A stretch of DNA of 64,000 nucleotides, taken from assembly GCF_001428605.1 (NCBI RefSeq), contig NZ_LMID01000011.1, positions 882,704-946,703 of the forward strand, given 5' to 3'. Position 1 is the first letter of the stretch; the number at the start of each line of letters is the position of its first letter. Positions 16,820-25,894 of this stretch are shown here, one piece after another. The stretch is from Sphingomonas sp. Root720 (lineage in GTDB: Bacteria; Pseudomonadota; Alphaproteobacteria; Sphingomonadales; Sphingomonadaceae). The notes beneath the pieces were generated by a model. That model saw only the letters and a list, made by a program, of their open reading frames with translations. It had not been told where the DNA came from and made no database searches. The translations under genes and the position numbers were made by a program.

Positions 16820-17677
16820 ATGAGCGCACGAGCATTTAATGTCGCGGCGCATATGGAAGTGCCGGGAGTCGACATCCAGGTGTTGGACTATCGCTGGAAC
16901 GTCGGCGAGCAGATCCAGGAGCTGGAGCATGACTTCATCCTGCGCTACCGGCCGTTTCCGGCGCAGGTGAGCGTCGCGGCGCGGCTGCCCGAAGGCGACC
17001 TCCAGAATTTCGGCCAGCTGATGTTCTTCCCGGCGGACGTCGAGATCCGCACCGCGAGCGCGAACAACAACGAGTTGACGCGCAACATCATGTGCCGGTT
17101 CGACGCCGGCTGGTTCCGCAAGGTCTGGTCGGGCTCGTCCAACTGGAGCAAGGAAGAGCTTTCCCGCTGCTTCGACATGCGCAACCTGCGCATCGAGCAG
17201 GCGATCCAGCGGCTCGGTGCCGAGGCGGCCGACCCCGGCTTCGCCAGCTCCCTGATGGTGGAATCGCTGGCGACGGTGATCGCGATCGAGATCGCGCGCT
17301 ATTTCGAGGACATGAAGGAGCCGTTGCGCGTCCGCACCCGCGACGGCAAGCTGTCGCAGGCGGACCTCAACCGCATCTACGAATATGTCGACAGCTTCAG
17401 CAATCGCTGTCCGAGCATCGAGGATATCGCCGATCTCTGCGATATTAGCGCCGCGCATCTGCGCCGCTCGTTCAAGAAGACGACCGGCAAGACCGTGCAT
17501 GAATATGTCGAGGAACTGCGGCTGAAGAAGGCGCAGTCGCTGCTGGCGGAGACCGACCTGCCGCTCAAGGAAATCTCCTACCGGCTCGGTTTCGCCGATT
17601 CGAGCACCTTCTCGTCGACCTTCAAGCGCAGCTCGGGCGAGACGCCGAGCGGCTATCGCTACCGTTTCCGCCAGTGA
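16820..17677 (+). CDS. AraC-family transcriptional regulator (paralogue 1)
   Basis: A 285-residue regulator. The C-terminal 100 residues hold two helix-turn-helix units: SIEDIADLCDISAAHLRRSFKKTTGKTVHEYV and LPLKEISYRLGFADSSTFSSTFKRSSGETPSGYR. The N-terminal 170 residues resemble those of the regulators at 36067 and 57045, including a shared D-P-G-F-A-S/N helix region, so the three are paralogues. The start at 16820 has GGAGAGAGGA upstream. The gene is followed by a strong terminator at 17681, then the KshA-like operon. It is a natural candidate to control the nearby steroid-like genes, possibly through the CAAAGCG boxes; this is inference. Confidence 0.85.
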   Translation: MSARAFNVAAHMEVPGVDIQVLDYRWNVGEQIQELEHDFILRYRPFPAQVSVAARLPEGDLQNFGQLMFFPADVEIRTASANNNELTRNIMCRFDAGWFRKVWSGSSNWSKEELSRCFDMRNLRIEQAIQRLGAEAADPGFASSLMVESLATVIAIEIARYFEDMKEPLRVRTRDGKLSQADLNRIYEYVDSFSNRCPSIEDIADLCDISAAHLRRSFKKTTGKTVHEYVEELRLKKAQSLLAETDLPLKEISYRLGFADSSTFSSTFKRSSGETPSGYRYRFRQ

Positions 17678-17680
17678 TCG

Positions 17681-17717
17681 GATCGGGGTGCCGCCATCCG
17701 GCACCCCGATCAATTTT
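17681..17717 (+). terminator. Rho-independent terminator after the AraC gene
   Basis: A perfect 13 bp stem (GATCGGGGTGCCG / CGGCACCCCGATC) with a 5-base loop CCATC, followed by AATTTT. It begins 4 bases after the AraC stop codon. Confidence 0.85.
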
Positions 17718-17724
17718 CACACAG

Positions 17725-17742
17725 AATGCACCGATCGCCAAA
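17725..17742 (-). promoter_or_regulatory. Possible CAAAGCG-family box upstream of the KshA-like gene
   Basis: Read on the minus strand, TTTGGCGATCGGTGCATT shares CGATC and TGCATT with the box at 25732 in front of the KshB-like gene. It lies about 135 bp before the ATG at 17875. It is a weaker match than the others and is proposed only because both genes encode parts of one likely oxygenase system. Confidence 0.25.
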
Positions 17743-17874
17743 GGCCCCTGCGCTGTAGCGGGGCATCAAAGCCGCTAATCTTCCTGGAGTTTTAGGATCG
17801 GGAACAGCCGGGTCGCCGCCGACATGCCTGTCGGTTCGCGCAGGCGGTTCGCCATAGCGGGTGTGTAGGCGAGC

Positions 17875-19002
17875 ATGAATTATCAGAGCGAGAAGACCCT
17901 TTTCGGAAGCGCCGGCGGTGATCTGCCTCCCGAGCGTTTCGCCAGGGGCTGGCACTGCATGGGCCTCACCGCGCTGTTCAAGGGCGGCAAGCCCCACACG
18001 CTGGAGGCCTTTGGCGGCAAGCTGGTGATCTTCGAGCAGGCCGACGGCACGATGGCGGCGCTCGACGGCTATTGCCCGCATATGGGCGCCGATCTCGGGA
18101 CCGGAACGCTGGTCGACGGAAACGTCGCCTGCCCATTCCATGGCTGGCAGTGGAACGGCAAGGGCGAATGCGCCCATATCCCCTATTCGCCGCGCATCCC
18201 CCGCAAGGCCCGGATCAAGTCCTATCCGGTGATGGAGCAGAACCAGCAGCTGTTCGTCTACAATGATCCGGAGGGCAACCCGCCCCCGCCCGAGGTCGCG
18301 ATTCCGGCGATCGACGCGGTGATGAACGGCGAGACCCTGCCGTGGGAATGGCAGACGATTCACATCCCGACCAACTGTCGCGAACTGATCGACAATGCGG
18401 CCGACGCGACCCATTTCTATTATGTCCACGGCTGGAGCGTGAACCGCTTCGAGAATATATTCGAACGGCACATGGCGACGCAGAACGCCTGGTTCGAAGC
18501 CCGCAAGGACGTCAATTTTGGCGAGGTCGAGACCGACAAGAGCGATTTCGACTTCCGCAGCTCCGCGACCTATTACGGTCCGGCCTATATGATCGTGAAC
18601 CAGACCGCCGAATATCTCGGCAAGCCGGTCGAGCTCTACCTGATCAATGCCCATTATCCGGTGTCGCCGAACAGCTTCATGCTGCACGCCGGGGTCACCA
18701 CCAAGCGGGTCGAGGGCGTGTCGGAGGAGGAGAGCATCGCGCTCGGCCGGTCGTTTGGCAAGGCGGCGGTCGATGCCTTCTTCCAGGATGTCGAGCTGTG
18801 GAAGCGAAAGGCCCGGGTCGACAACCCGATCCTGTCCGAGTTCGACGGCCCGATCTACCAGCTTCGCCGCTGGTACCAGCAATTCTACGTCGACGCCGGC
18901 GCGGTGACGCCGGAGATGACCGACCGTTTCCACCTCGACATGGATCTGACCGTCCCGCTCGAATGCTGGGCGGCGGACCAGGCCAAGTTCAAGGGGGAGT
19001 GA
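17875..19002 (+). CDS. kshA-like: Rieske oxygenase, 3-ketosteroid 9-alpha-hydroxylase (KshA) type
   Basis: A 375-residue oxygenase component. The Rieske cluster ligands are Cys67, His69, Cys86 and His89 (CPHMGADLG...CPFHGW). The mononuclear iron site is Asp177-x2-His180-x4-His185 in NCRELIDNAADATHFYYVH, nearly identical in wording and numbering to actinobacterial KshA. Other KshA-like parts are GKPHTLEAFGGKLVIF, INAHYPVSPNSFML and GPIYQLRRWYQQFYVD. KshA hydroxylates the steroid nucleus at C9, which leads to opening of ring B. Sphingomonad relatives could act on other polycyclic substrates. The matching KshB-type reductase is at 25895. It begins a three-gene operon with the meta-cleavage hydrolase (5 bp gap) and a SnoaL protein. 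Confidence 0.88.
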   Translation: MNYQSEKTLFGSAGGDLPPERFARGWHCMGLTALFKGGKPHTLEAFGGKLVIFEQADGTMAALDGYCPHMGADLGTGTLVDGNVACPFHGWQWNGKGECAHIPYSPRIPRKARIKSYPVMEQNQQLFVYNDPEGNPPPPEVAIPAIDAVMNGETLPWEWQTIHIPTNCRELIDNAADATHFYYVHGWSVNRFENIFERHMATQNAWFEARKDVNFGEVETDKSDFDFRSSATYYGPAYMIVNQTAEYLGKPVELYLINAHYPVSPNSFMLHAGVTTKRVEGVSEEESIALGRSFGKAAVDAFFQDVELWKRKARVDNPILSEFDGPIYQLRRWYQQFYVDAGAVTPEMTDRFHLDMDLTVPLECWAADQAKFKGE

Positions 19003-19007
19003 GCGAC

Positions 19008-19868
19008 ATGAACATCCTCGCCCCCGCCGCCGCCGAGACCGCCTTCCCGGTCGGCAAGTTCGCCGAGGTCTGGAACGGAACCTTCCGGTTCCATTATCAT
19101 GAACTCAACCAGCCCAACGACAAGCCGAGCTTACTCTTCCTGCACGGCAGCGGACCGGGCGCGAGCGGCTACAGCAATTTCCGCAACAATTACCCGGCGA
19201 TGGCCGAGGCCGGCTATCACTGCATCGCGGTCGACTATCTCGGCTATGGCCACTCGGACAAGCCGCGCGACTTCGATTACAGCACCGAGAACCAGGTCTC
19301 GATGCTGCACGAGCTGGTGCAGCAATTGGGCGTGACCCAGGTCGTTCCGGTCGGCAATTCGCTTGGCGGCTTCTACGGCCATGCCTTCGCGCTGACCTAT
19401 CCCGACATGGTGCCCAGGATCATTTCGATGGCGCCGGGCGGCGTCCACGAGGAGAGCACCCGCCTGTCGTCGCCGGGCCTGCAGGCGATGGCGGCGGCGG
19501 TCGGCGCGGGGCCGCAGAACTTCACGGCCGAGAGCTTCCGCACGCTGCTGACGCTGATCGTCCGGGATCCGCGCCACCTCACCGACGCGGTGATCTCCGA
19601 GCGGCTGCCGATCGCCCAGAGCCAGCCGATCGAGATCTACACCCGCGCGATCCACCGCCCGATCTGGGATCGGCTGCACGAGATCAAGGTGCCGGTTCTC
19701 GCCTTCTGGGGCTATCACGATCAATTCCTGTCGGTGAACCACGCCATGATCATGCAGGAGAAGATCGACAATTGTCGGGTGATCATCTCCAACCAGGCCG
19801 GCCACTGGTTCATGATCGAGGAGGCCGAGCTGTTCAACAGCGCCTGCCTCGCCTTCCTGGCCGAATGA
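19008..19868 (+). CDS. Meta-cleavage product hydrolase (alpha/beta hydrolase, HsaD/BphD type)
   Basis: A 286-residue C-C bond hydrolase. The oxyanion motif HGSGPGASGYSNF (from residue 46) is characteristic of the MCP hydrolases. The nucleophile is Ser118 in VGNSLGG. The acid is the Asp in FWGYHDQFLSVNHA, and the base is the His in NQAGHWFMIEE. It would cut the ring-opened product of an extradiol dioxygenase into a dienoate and an acid. In this window the likely partner is the dioxygenase at 14754. It is the second gene of the KshA-like operon, as HsaD accompanies steroid-ring genes in actinobacteria. Confidence 0.87.
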   Translation: MNILAPAAAETAFPVGKFAEVWNGTFRFHYHELNQPNDKPSLLFLHGSGPGASGYSNFRNNYPAMAEAGYHCIAVDYLGYGHSDKPRDFDYSTENQVSMLHELVQQLGVTQVVPVGNSLGGFYGHAFALTYPDMVPRIISMAPGGVHEESTRLSSPGLQAMAAAVGAGPQNFTAESFRTLLTLIVRDPRHLTDAVISERLPIAQSQPIEIYTRAIHRPIWDRLHEIKVPVLAFWGYHDQFLSVNHAMIMQEKIDNCRVIISNQAGHWFMIEEAELFNSACLAFLAE

Positions 19869-19887
19869 CCGGAAGCGGAGAGCGCGC

Positions 19888-20322
19888 ATGACCGAGGCCA
19901 TGACCCAGGCGGCCGTTGCCGACACGCTGGCGATCCAGTCGCTCAAGGCGCTCTATTGCGAAGGTGCCGACCTGTTGCCGACCGATGCCGGCCGCGCGGC
20001 GGAGGTGCTGCGCGGAGTCTTCGCGCCCGATGCCGTCGCCGATTACGGCAATGGCCTGCTCGAGGGCCGCGATGCGATCATCGCTTTCCTCGTCGACGGG
20101 ATCAGCCCGGTGCGCGACTGGCTGTGGCACGCGATCCATTCGCCCTTCGTCGAGGTGCGGGGCGACGAGGCCGAGGCGCGCTGGACGATCGTGGCGATGA
20201 TGCGCGACAAGGGTTCCGATGCGATCGAACGTGCCTATGGCCGCTATGCCGATAGCCTGGTCCGCACCCCCGAGGGCTGGCGGATCGCCACGATGCGGTG
20301 GATCGAGGAAGCGCGCTGCTGA
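19888..20322 (+). CDS. SnoaL-like (NTF2-fold) protein
   Basis: A 144-residue NTF2-like protein: an N-terminal helix LAIQSLKALYCEGADLL, then GVFAPDAVADYGNGLLEGRDAIIAFL, HAIHSPFVEVRGDEAEARWTI and a C-terminal EGWRIATMRWIEE. Family members include ketosteroid isomerase and limonene-epoxide hydrolase relatives as well as many of unknown function. Ending the KshA-like/hydrolase operon, it may perform an isomerisation or hydration in the same pathway. It is followed by a strong bidirectional terminator. Confidence 0.75.
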   Translation: MTEAMTQAAVADTLAIQSLKALYCEGADLLPTDAGRAAEVLRGVFAPDAVADYGNGLLEGRDAIIAFLVDGISPVRDWLWHAIHSPFVEVRGDEAEARWTIVAMMRDKGSDAIERAYGRYADSLVRTPEGWRIATMRWIEEARC

Positions 20323-20350
20323 GGCGGTACGTCCGACGGAAACGGAAATG

Positions 20351-20385
20351 AAAGGGCTTCGGGTCTCGCGACCGGAAGCCCTTTT
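20351..20385. terminator. Bidirectional terminator between the SnoaL and E1 genes
   Basis: A 15 bp stem with one mismatch (AAAGGGCTTCGGGTC / GACCGGAAGCCCTTT), loop TCGC, with an A-rich left flank and a TTTT right end. It serves the plus-strand operon ending at 20322 and the minus-strand operon ending at 20387. Confidence 0.9.
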
Positions 20386-20386
20386 C

Positions 20387-22576
20387 TCATTCGGCGGCGA
20401 TCAGCCGGCCTTGGTCGCGCATCACCCGGCGCAAGCCGTCGGCGATCTCGTCCTTGCCCGCGCAGGCGGCGGTTTCGAGTATCTTGGAGATGCTCGGCGA
20501 CGCCTCCCCGCCATGGACGCGCTGGATCGGCTGGTCGAGCCAGTCGAACAACCGGCGCTGGGCCTCGTCGGCGAGCATGCCGCCATAGGAGGTGCCGATC
20601 GACCCTTGCTCGACGATCAGGATATTGTTGGTTTTGCGGACCGATGCCTCGATCGTCTCCCAGTCGAGGCCGGCGCGATCGAGACTGCGCAGGTCGATCA
20701 CCTCGGCATCGAAGCCCGACGCCTCGACCTCGGCGAGGGTGGGAGCCACCATGGCCGAATAGGTGAGGATCGTCATCGCGGTGCCCGGGCGGACGACCTT
20801 CGCCTTGCCGAGCGGGATGAAATAGTCGAGGTCGTCGGCCGGGGCGGGCCCCTTGCCGTTATAGAGGTCGACATGCTCGATCACGAGCACCGGATCGCGG
20901 CACAGCAGCGCACTGTTCATCAGGCCGACATAGTCGAACGGCGTCGACGGCGCGACGACGCGCCAGCCGACCGAGGTCGCGAAGATGCCGGCGGGGTCCA
21001 TCGAATGCTGCGATCCGTAGCCGGTGCCCATCGCGATCTTCATCCGCATCACCAGCGGCATGTCGCTTTCGCCACCGAACATGTGGCGGGCCTTGGCGAT
21101 CTGGTTGAAGATCTGGTCGGCCGCGACCCACAGAAAGTCCGGGTACATCAGCTCGACGACGGGCAGGAAGCGACCGTCCATGGCGATGCCGCCAGCCAGT
21201 CCGCAAAAGGCGTTCTCGCTGATCGGCGTGCCGAGCACCCGGCCGGGGAACTCGGTCGACAGGCCCCGGGTGGCGCCGTTGGTGCCGCCCTTCAGCCGGT
21301 GGATGTCCTCGCCCATGATCACGATGCGTGGATCCTGACTCATGCGCCGATGCATGACGTCGGCGACGGTCTTGATATATTTCTCGTCCTCGACGATCGC
21401 CCCGGCGAAGCTCTCCAGTTCCTCGTAGCGGACGCCGTCGAATTCGGAGAGGTCGCCGCGGATGCCGACATCGCGGAACTCGGCCGGCGGCCAGAGAGCC
21501 GGAATGATCCGCGTCTTGCCGTCGACCTTCTCGAGCAGCTCGGCCGCGACGTCGTCCATCAGGGTCAGGCAGCGGCTGCGCAGGGCGGCGACCTCGTCCT
21601 CGCCGGTCAACTGGCGCTGCTGCATCTTCGCGGCGACCATCTCCAGCGGATCGCGCGCGCGCCAGGACGCCTCCTCCTCCTTCGACCGATAGCCGAAGGC
21701 ACTGCCCGGCAGGGCGCCGTTCTGGTGGAAATAGCGATAGCAGTCGGCCTCGATGATCGTCGGGCCGTCGCCCGAGCGCATCACCGCCAACGCCTCCTCC
21801 ATCGCCAGATGAACGGCGAGCGGGTTCATCCCGTCGACCTTCCAGGACGGGATGCCGAAGGCCAGCCCGCGCGACGACAGGCGCGGTTCGGCTGTCACCT
21901 CGTCGACATGGGTCGAGACGGCATAGGCGTTGTTTTCGATGAAGAAGCATAGCGGCAGCTTCCACGCCGCCGCGATGTTCATCGCCTCCAGCACCGAGCC
22001 GATATTGACCGCCCCGTCGCCCAGATAGTTGACCGCGACGTCGGCGGTGCCGGCATGGCGATGCGCCCAGGCGGAACCCGCGGCGAGCGGCGCGCCGCCG
22101 CCGACGATGGCGTTGGTGCCCAGGTTGCCGGCCTCCAGCCAGCGCAGGTGCATCGATCCGCCGCGCCCCTTGCAATAGCCCTGGGCTAGGCCGCAGATCT
22201 CGGCGAGGGTCTTCTGCATCAGCTCGCGGACGGGTTCGCCGAACGTCGCGCGCGGCTCCATCTGCGGGGCGAGATGGACCAGCGACTTCGCGAGGAACTG
22301 GTGGTGGCCGCGGTGCGATCCGTTGATGTGGTCCGACGACCGCAGCGGCAGGATCGACCCCACGGCACCGCCTTCCTGGCCAACCGACGAATGGGCGGGA
22401 CCGTGGACCAGCCCCTGCGCCGCCAGTTCGAGAACCTTCTCCTCGAACGCCCGGATCAGGTGAAGCTCGGTCAGCATCGTGCCGAGCAGCGCCGGATCGG
22501 CGGCATCCCAGTCGCCATCGGTCACGTGGATCGCGCGCCAGGGGGCCTTGGGGATGAGATCGTCGTGGGTCGCCAT
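20387..22576 (-). CDS. Thiamine-diphosphate alpha-ketoacid dehydrogenase E1, alpha and beta subunits fused
   Basis: A 729-residue protein. Residues 30-340 are an E1-alpha domain with the TPP motif GDGAVNIG...IENN (Gly186 to Asn216), SSVGQEGGAVG and GRGGSMHL. From about residue 385 an E1-beta domain follows: IMGEDIHRLKGGTNGATRGLS, PISENAFCGLAGGIAMDGRFLPVVELMYPDF and HSMDPAGIF. No E2 or E3 gene is nearby, so it must borrow them or act without them. Its start overlaps the stop of the KstD-like gene by one base (TAATG). In this setting it could decarboxylate a 2-oxo acid formed after ring cleavage, a role played by a 2-oxoacid oxidoreductase in estrogen-degrading sphingomonads. This role is inferred. 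Confidence 0.85.
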   Translation of the reverse strand: MATHDDLIPKAPWRAIHVTDGDWDAADPALLGTMLTELHLIRAFEEKVLELAAQGLVHGPAHSSVGQEGGAVGSILPLRSSDHINGSHRGHHQFLAKSLVHLAPQMEPRATFGEPVRELMQKTLAEICGLAQGYCKGRGGSMHLRWLEAGNLGTNAIVGGGAPLAAGSAWAHRHAGTADVAVNYLGDGAVNIGSVLEAMNIAAAWKLPLCFFIENNAYAVSTHVDEVTAEPRLSSRGLAFGIPSWKVDGMNPLAVHLAMEEALAVMRSGDGPTIIEADCYRYFHQNGALPGSAFGYRSKEEEASWRARDPLEMVAAKMQQRQLTGEDEVAALRSRCLTLMDDVAAELLEKVDGKTRIIPALWPPAEFRDVGIRGDLSEFDGVRYEELESFAGAIVEDEKYIKTVADVMHRRMSQDPRIVIMGEDIHRLKGGTNGATRGLSTEFPGRVLGTPISENAFCGLAGGIAMDGRFLPVVELMYPDFLWVAADQIFNQIAKARHMFGGESDMPLVMRMKIAMGTGYGSQHSMDPAGIFATSVGWRVVAPSTPFDYVGLMNSALLCRDPVLVIEHVDLYNGKGPAPADDLDYFIPLGKAKVVRPGTAMTILTYSAMVAPTLAEVEASGFDAEVIDLRSLDRAGLDWETIEASVRKTNNILIVEQGSIGTSYGGMLADEAQRRLFDWLDQPIQRVHGGEASPSISKILETAACAGKDEIADGLRRVMRDQGRLIAAE

Positions 22577-24312
22577 TATTCGCCGGCCTCCGAAGCCATG
22601 TTCCTGCGGGCGATATGGGCGGCGGCGGCATAGCCGAAGGTCATCGCCGCGCCGAGCGTCGCGCCCGCGCCGGGATAGGCCGGGCCCATCACCGAACCCG
22701 AGCAGTTGCCGATCGCATAGAGTCCGTCGATCGGCGCGCCGTCCTCATGCAGCACGCGGGCCTGTTCGTCGGTACGCGGCCCGCCCTTCGAGCCCAGGTC
22801 GCCCAGGTCGATCCGCACCGCGTAGAAGGGCGCCTTGGCGACCGTTCCCAGATTGCGGTTCGGCTTGTGCGCGGGATCGCCGAAATATTGGTTGTACTGG
22901 TTGCCGCCCCGGCCGAAGTCGGGATCCTCGCCCTTGAGCGCATGGTCGTTGAACCGCCCGACGGTCGCCGCGAGCGTGTCCCCCGGCACCCCGATCTTGG
23001 TCGCCAGCGCGTCCAGCGTCGCCGCCTTGTAGAGGAAGGTGTCGAACCAGTCGGGCGGCAGCTTCGCGTCGGGCAGCGCCCAGCCGGGCTGGAGACCGCC
23101 GAGCGGATATTTCGCCCGGAACTCCGCGTCGAAGATCAGCCAGCAAGGCAGGTTGGCGCCGCTCTCGGCATTGTCGCGCAGCATCGCCTTGCCGAACTGG
23201 TGATAGGAGCAGACTTCGTTGGTGAAGCGCTTGCCCAGCCGGTTGACCGCCAGGCTGTGCGGATAGCCGCGCTCGAAGAACAGCGCCTGGTTGCGCACCA
23301 TGTTCGGCGCGTTGCGATAGGGGATGCTGATCGTCGGCGCCCACCAGGCCTCGTCGAGGAATTCGACCGCCGCGCCCGCTGCGCGCACCGCGGTCAGCGC
23401 ATCACCGACATTGTTGTCGCGCGGCGTCGCGCTCCAGCGCGCTTCGGTCGCCTGCGGAAAATTCTCGGCGCGCATCTGCTGCGATTGTTCATAGCCGCCA
23501 GAGGCCAGTATCACCGCCTTGCCCGCACCGATCCGCACCGGCCGTCCCTGCGCGAAGGCCTTCACCGCGACGATCCGGCGGCCGTCGAGGTCGAGCCCGG
23601 TCATTCCGGTGTTGAGCGCCAGCGGAATGTCGCGATCGATCATCGCCTTGCGAAGCCCGCCGATCAGCGCGTTGCCGATGGTCAGCAACCGGTCGCGATG
23701 CGTCCGCTTCCGGAAGCTGCGATCGCTCCAGTAGCGCCACAGGGTGCGGGCGACGACGCGCTGCCAACCCTTGGCGCGCGAGACGATCATCCCGCCGTCG
23801 AGCAGGTCGAGCGAGATCTTGTCGAACATCTTGAACTCGGGATAGCTCTCCCGCAGCCGGAAGAACTCCTCGCCCAGCGCGGCGCCGTCCATCGGCCGGA
23901 CGAACATCGTGCGACCCGACGGCAGGGCGCCCTCGACGGTCGGATAATAGTCCGGGTGGCTGATATGGGGATCGACATAATAGTCGATGCCGAGCTTGGT
24001 GAGATAGTCGACCATCTCGGGCGCGAGCTTCACATAGCGGCCGAGCTTCGCTGTCGGCACCTTGCCCTCGGTAACCCTCTCGAGATAGCCCAGCGCCTTG
24101 TCCGGATTGTCCTTGTCGCCCAGAAACGCGTTGTTGGGGATCCAGATCGCGCCCCCGGAGACGGCCGAGGTGCCGCCGTAGCGGTCCGATTTCTCGATGA
24201 CGATCACCCGCAGGCCCAGGTCGTGCGCGCGGATCGCCGACAGCATGCCGCCGGCGCCCGATCCCACCACGACCACATCATATTCGGACGCATCGGGTAC
24301 AATGAAACTCAT
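22576..24312 (-). CDS. FAD-dependent 3-ketosteroid delta-1-dehydrogenase (KstD)-type flavoprotein
   Basis: A 578-residue flavoprotein of the fumarate reductase/KstD family. N-terminal FAD motif VVVGSGAGGMLSAIRAHDLG, then EKSDRYGGTSAVSGGAIWIPNN, which is very KstD-like. Near the end, GNCSGSVMGPAYPGAGATLGAAMTFGYAAAAHI keeps the Tyr and the Gly four residues later that correspond to the catalytic Tyr487 and Gly491 of Rhodococcus KstD. It would desaturate a cyclic ketone next to the carbonyl. Together with the KshA-like oxygenase this is the classical pair that opens steroid ring B. The start at 24312 lies in a gene order HsaA-like, KstD-like, E1, all minus strand. Other cyclic ketones remain possible substrates. 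Confidence 0.85.
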   Translation of the reverse strand: MSFIVPDASEYDVVVVGSGAGGMLSAIRAHDLGLRVIVIEKSDRYGGTSAVSGGAIWIPNNAFLGDKDNPDKALGYLERVTEGKVPTAKLGRYVKLAPEMVDYLTKLGIDYYVDPHISHPDYYPTVEGALPSGRTMFVRPMDGAALGEEFFRLRESYPEFKMFDKISLDLLDGGMIVSRAKGWQRVVARTLWRYWSDRSFRKRTHRDRLLTIGNALIGGLRKAMIDRDIPLALNTGMTGLDLDGRRIVAVKAFAQGRPVRIGAGKAVILASGGYEQSQQMRAENFPQATEARWSATPRDNNVGDALTAVRAAGAAVEFLDEAWWAPTISIPYRNAPNMVRNQALFFERGYPHSLAVNRLGKRFTNEVCSYHQFGKAMLRDNAESGANLPCWLIFDAEFRAKYPLGGLQPGWALPDAKLPPDWFDTFLYKAATLDALATKIGVPGDTLAATVGRFNDHALKGEDPDFGRGGNQYNQYFGDPAHKPNRNLGTVAKAPFYAVRIDLGDLGSKGGPRTDEQARVLHEDGAPIDGLYAIGNCSGSVMGPAYPGAGATLGAAMTFGYAAAAHIARRNMASEAGE

Positions 24313-24416
24313 CTCGATCCTCTCGCGGGATCCCCGCGCGGCGATCCCATGTTCGTGGTGCCGGCGCCGCCGCGGCGGGCGCCGATGGGGTCGGGGGGCC
24401 GCCGATGCGGCGGCCG

Positions 24417-25619
24417 TCAGAGGAAGATGTCCTGGTTCTCGTGGCCGAGCAGCGTGGCGCCGAAATTGGCACCCCATAGTTCGTGGCTGTTGGCCTGGTG
24501 CTGGCCGCCCGACTGGATGTCGGCCAGTATCCGCGCGAACGGCTTGTCGAGGAACAGCCCGCTGCCGCCGGCCACCCGGAACAGCTTGCCCGCGACGTTG
24601 GCGCAGCGGCTGGCGACTTCGGACGACTGATATTTGAAGCGCAGGCGATCCTCGATCGCCGGGGTCGTGCCGGCCGCCGCATGCGCCTCGAGATGGTCGA
24701 AATTGGCATAGAGCGTGTTCTTCAGGTCGGCGATCGTCGCCGACGCCTCGGCCACCGCGACCTGGGCGAAGGGATTGTCCGCGGTCTTGCCGCCGAACGA
24801 GCCGAGCTTGCCGCTGGCGAAGCCGATCACCTCGTCGAGCAGCGCCTGGAGCGCGCCGATCGATGCGGTCGATACCGATCGCAGGAACACCTGGCCGAAC
24901 GGCAGGCGATAGAGCGGCCCGCTGTTCACCGCATTGCCCGGGCTGTCGCATTCGAAGCCCTGGCGGTGGGTGTGGGTGCGATAGTCGGGAACGAAGGCGT
25001 CCTTGACGATCACGTCATGGCTGCCGGTGGCTTTCAGGCCATGGGTGTTCCAGGTCTCGACGATCTCGACATCCTCGCGCGGGATCAGGAAGGTGCCCAT
25101 ATTGGGGATGCCCTCGCCGCCGCCGGGAAACAGGCCGCCCAGGAAAAACCACTGGGCGTGCTTCGAGCCGCTGGAGAACTGCCAGCGTCCGGTGAAGCGA
25201 TAGCCGCCCTCGACCGGCACGGTCTTGCCCTTGGGCATATACGTCGACGCGATGATCGCGTCGGGATCGTTCTCGAACACCTCGCGCGCGGCGCGGTCGT
25301 CGAAGAGGGCGATCTGCCAGTTGTGGACGCCGATCACGCCGTAGATCCAGCCGACCGACATATCGCCTTCGGCCAGTGCCATCTGGACGTCGTAGAAGAC
25401 CTTCGGGCTCATCTCGTAACCGCCCCATCGCTTGGGCTGGAGGATACGGAACAGGCCGGCCTTCTTGATGTCCTCGATCGTCTCGGCGACGACATTGGCG
25501 CCCGCGTCGCCGGCGGCCGCGCGTTCGCGCAGGACCGGTATCAGGCTGCGGGCGCGCTCCACCAGTTCGGCGGGAGACGGGCTTTCGCCCTGCATAACCT
25601 TCAAAGCTGCCTCTACCAT
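24417..25619 (-). CDS. Reduced-flavin-dependent hydroxylase of the HsaA/HpaH group (acyl-CoA dehydrogenase fold)
   Basis: A 400-residue group D flavin monooxygenase. The sequence YRFTGRWQFSSGSKHAQWFFLGG contains the conserved active-site Ser. The C-terminal SGGQHQANSHELWGANFGATLLG carries the conserved His region that distinguishes these hydroxylases from acyl-CoA dehydrogenases. HsaA hydroxylates a phenolic secosteroid to a catechol, the substrate for an extradiol dioxygenase. No flavin reductase is adjacent; the one at 2221 is a candidate partner. ATG at 25619 is preferred because GGGAG lies five bases upstream; an in-frame ATG exists at 25631. First gene of the operon with the KstD-like and E1 genes, and divergent from the KshB-like gene. 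Confidence 0.83.
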   Translation of the reverse strand: MVEAALKVMQGESPSPAELVERARSLIPVLRERAAAGDAGANVVAETIEDIKKAGLFRILQPKRWGGYEMSPKVFYDVQMALAEGDMSVGWIYGVIGVHNWQIALFDDRAAREVFENDPDAIIASTYMPKGKTVPVEGGYRFTGRWQFSSGSKHAQWFFLGGLFPGGGEGIPNMGTFLIPREDVEIVETWNTHGLKATGSHDVIVKDAFVPDYRTHTHRQGFECDSPGNAVNSGPLYRLPFGQVFLRSVSTASIGALQALLDEVIGFASGKLGSFGGKTADNPFAQVAVAEASATIADLKNTLYANFDHLEAHAAAGTTPAIEDRLRFKYQSSEVASRCANVAGKLFRVAGGSGLFLDKPFARILADIQSGGQHQANSHELWGANFGATLLGHENQDIFL

Positions 25620-25731
25620 AGACGCTCCCATGCTTGTTTGCCGCCGGCCGCGCCTCGTTCGGGCAGCCGGCCTCCAGGATGGAAGGAAGCTTAGTCCGGC
25701 GCCTTGCGGACCGCAGTCGACAAGCTTGTGA

Positions 25732-25749
25732 CAAACCGATCACTGCATT
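25732..25749 (+). promoter_or_regulatory. CAAACCGATCAC box between the HsaA-like and KshB-like genes
   Basis: CAAACCGATCACTGCATT matches the box at 40517 (CAAAGCGATCACCGGATT) at 15 of 18 positions without gaps. It lies in the 275 bp divergent region, 145 bp from the KshB-like start and 112 bp from the HsaA-like start. Confidence 0.45.
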
Positions 25750-25894
25750 GACGTTTTGAGCCTCGCCCCGGCGCGCTGCCCGGGCCTCGCGTCCGGATTG
25801 GCAATGCTCTGCGCAGCTTGGCCATGGCGCCGCGCCTTCCGCCCGGCATCGCCCGCTGAGACAATCCGCCGCGAAGTAACGGAGCGGGAGCGGC

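Noticed and set aside
24313-24416. GC-rich palindromic sequence between the HsaA-like and KstD-like genes
   Set aside because: Several overlapping short GC palindromes, but no single stable stem with a T-run. The genes on either side look like one operon, so no terminator is called.
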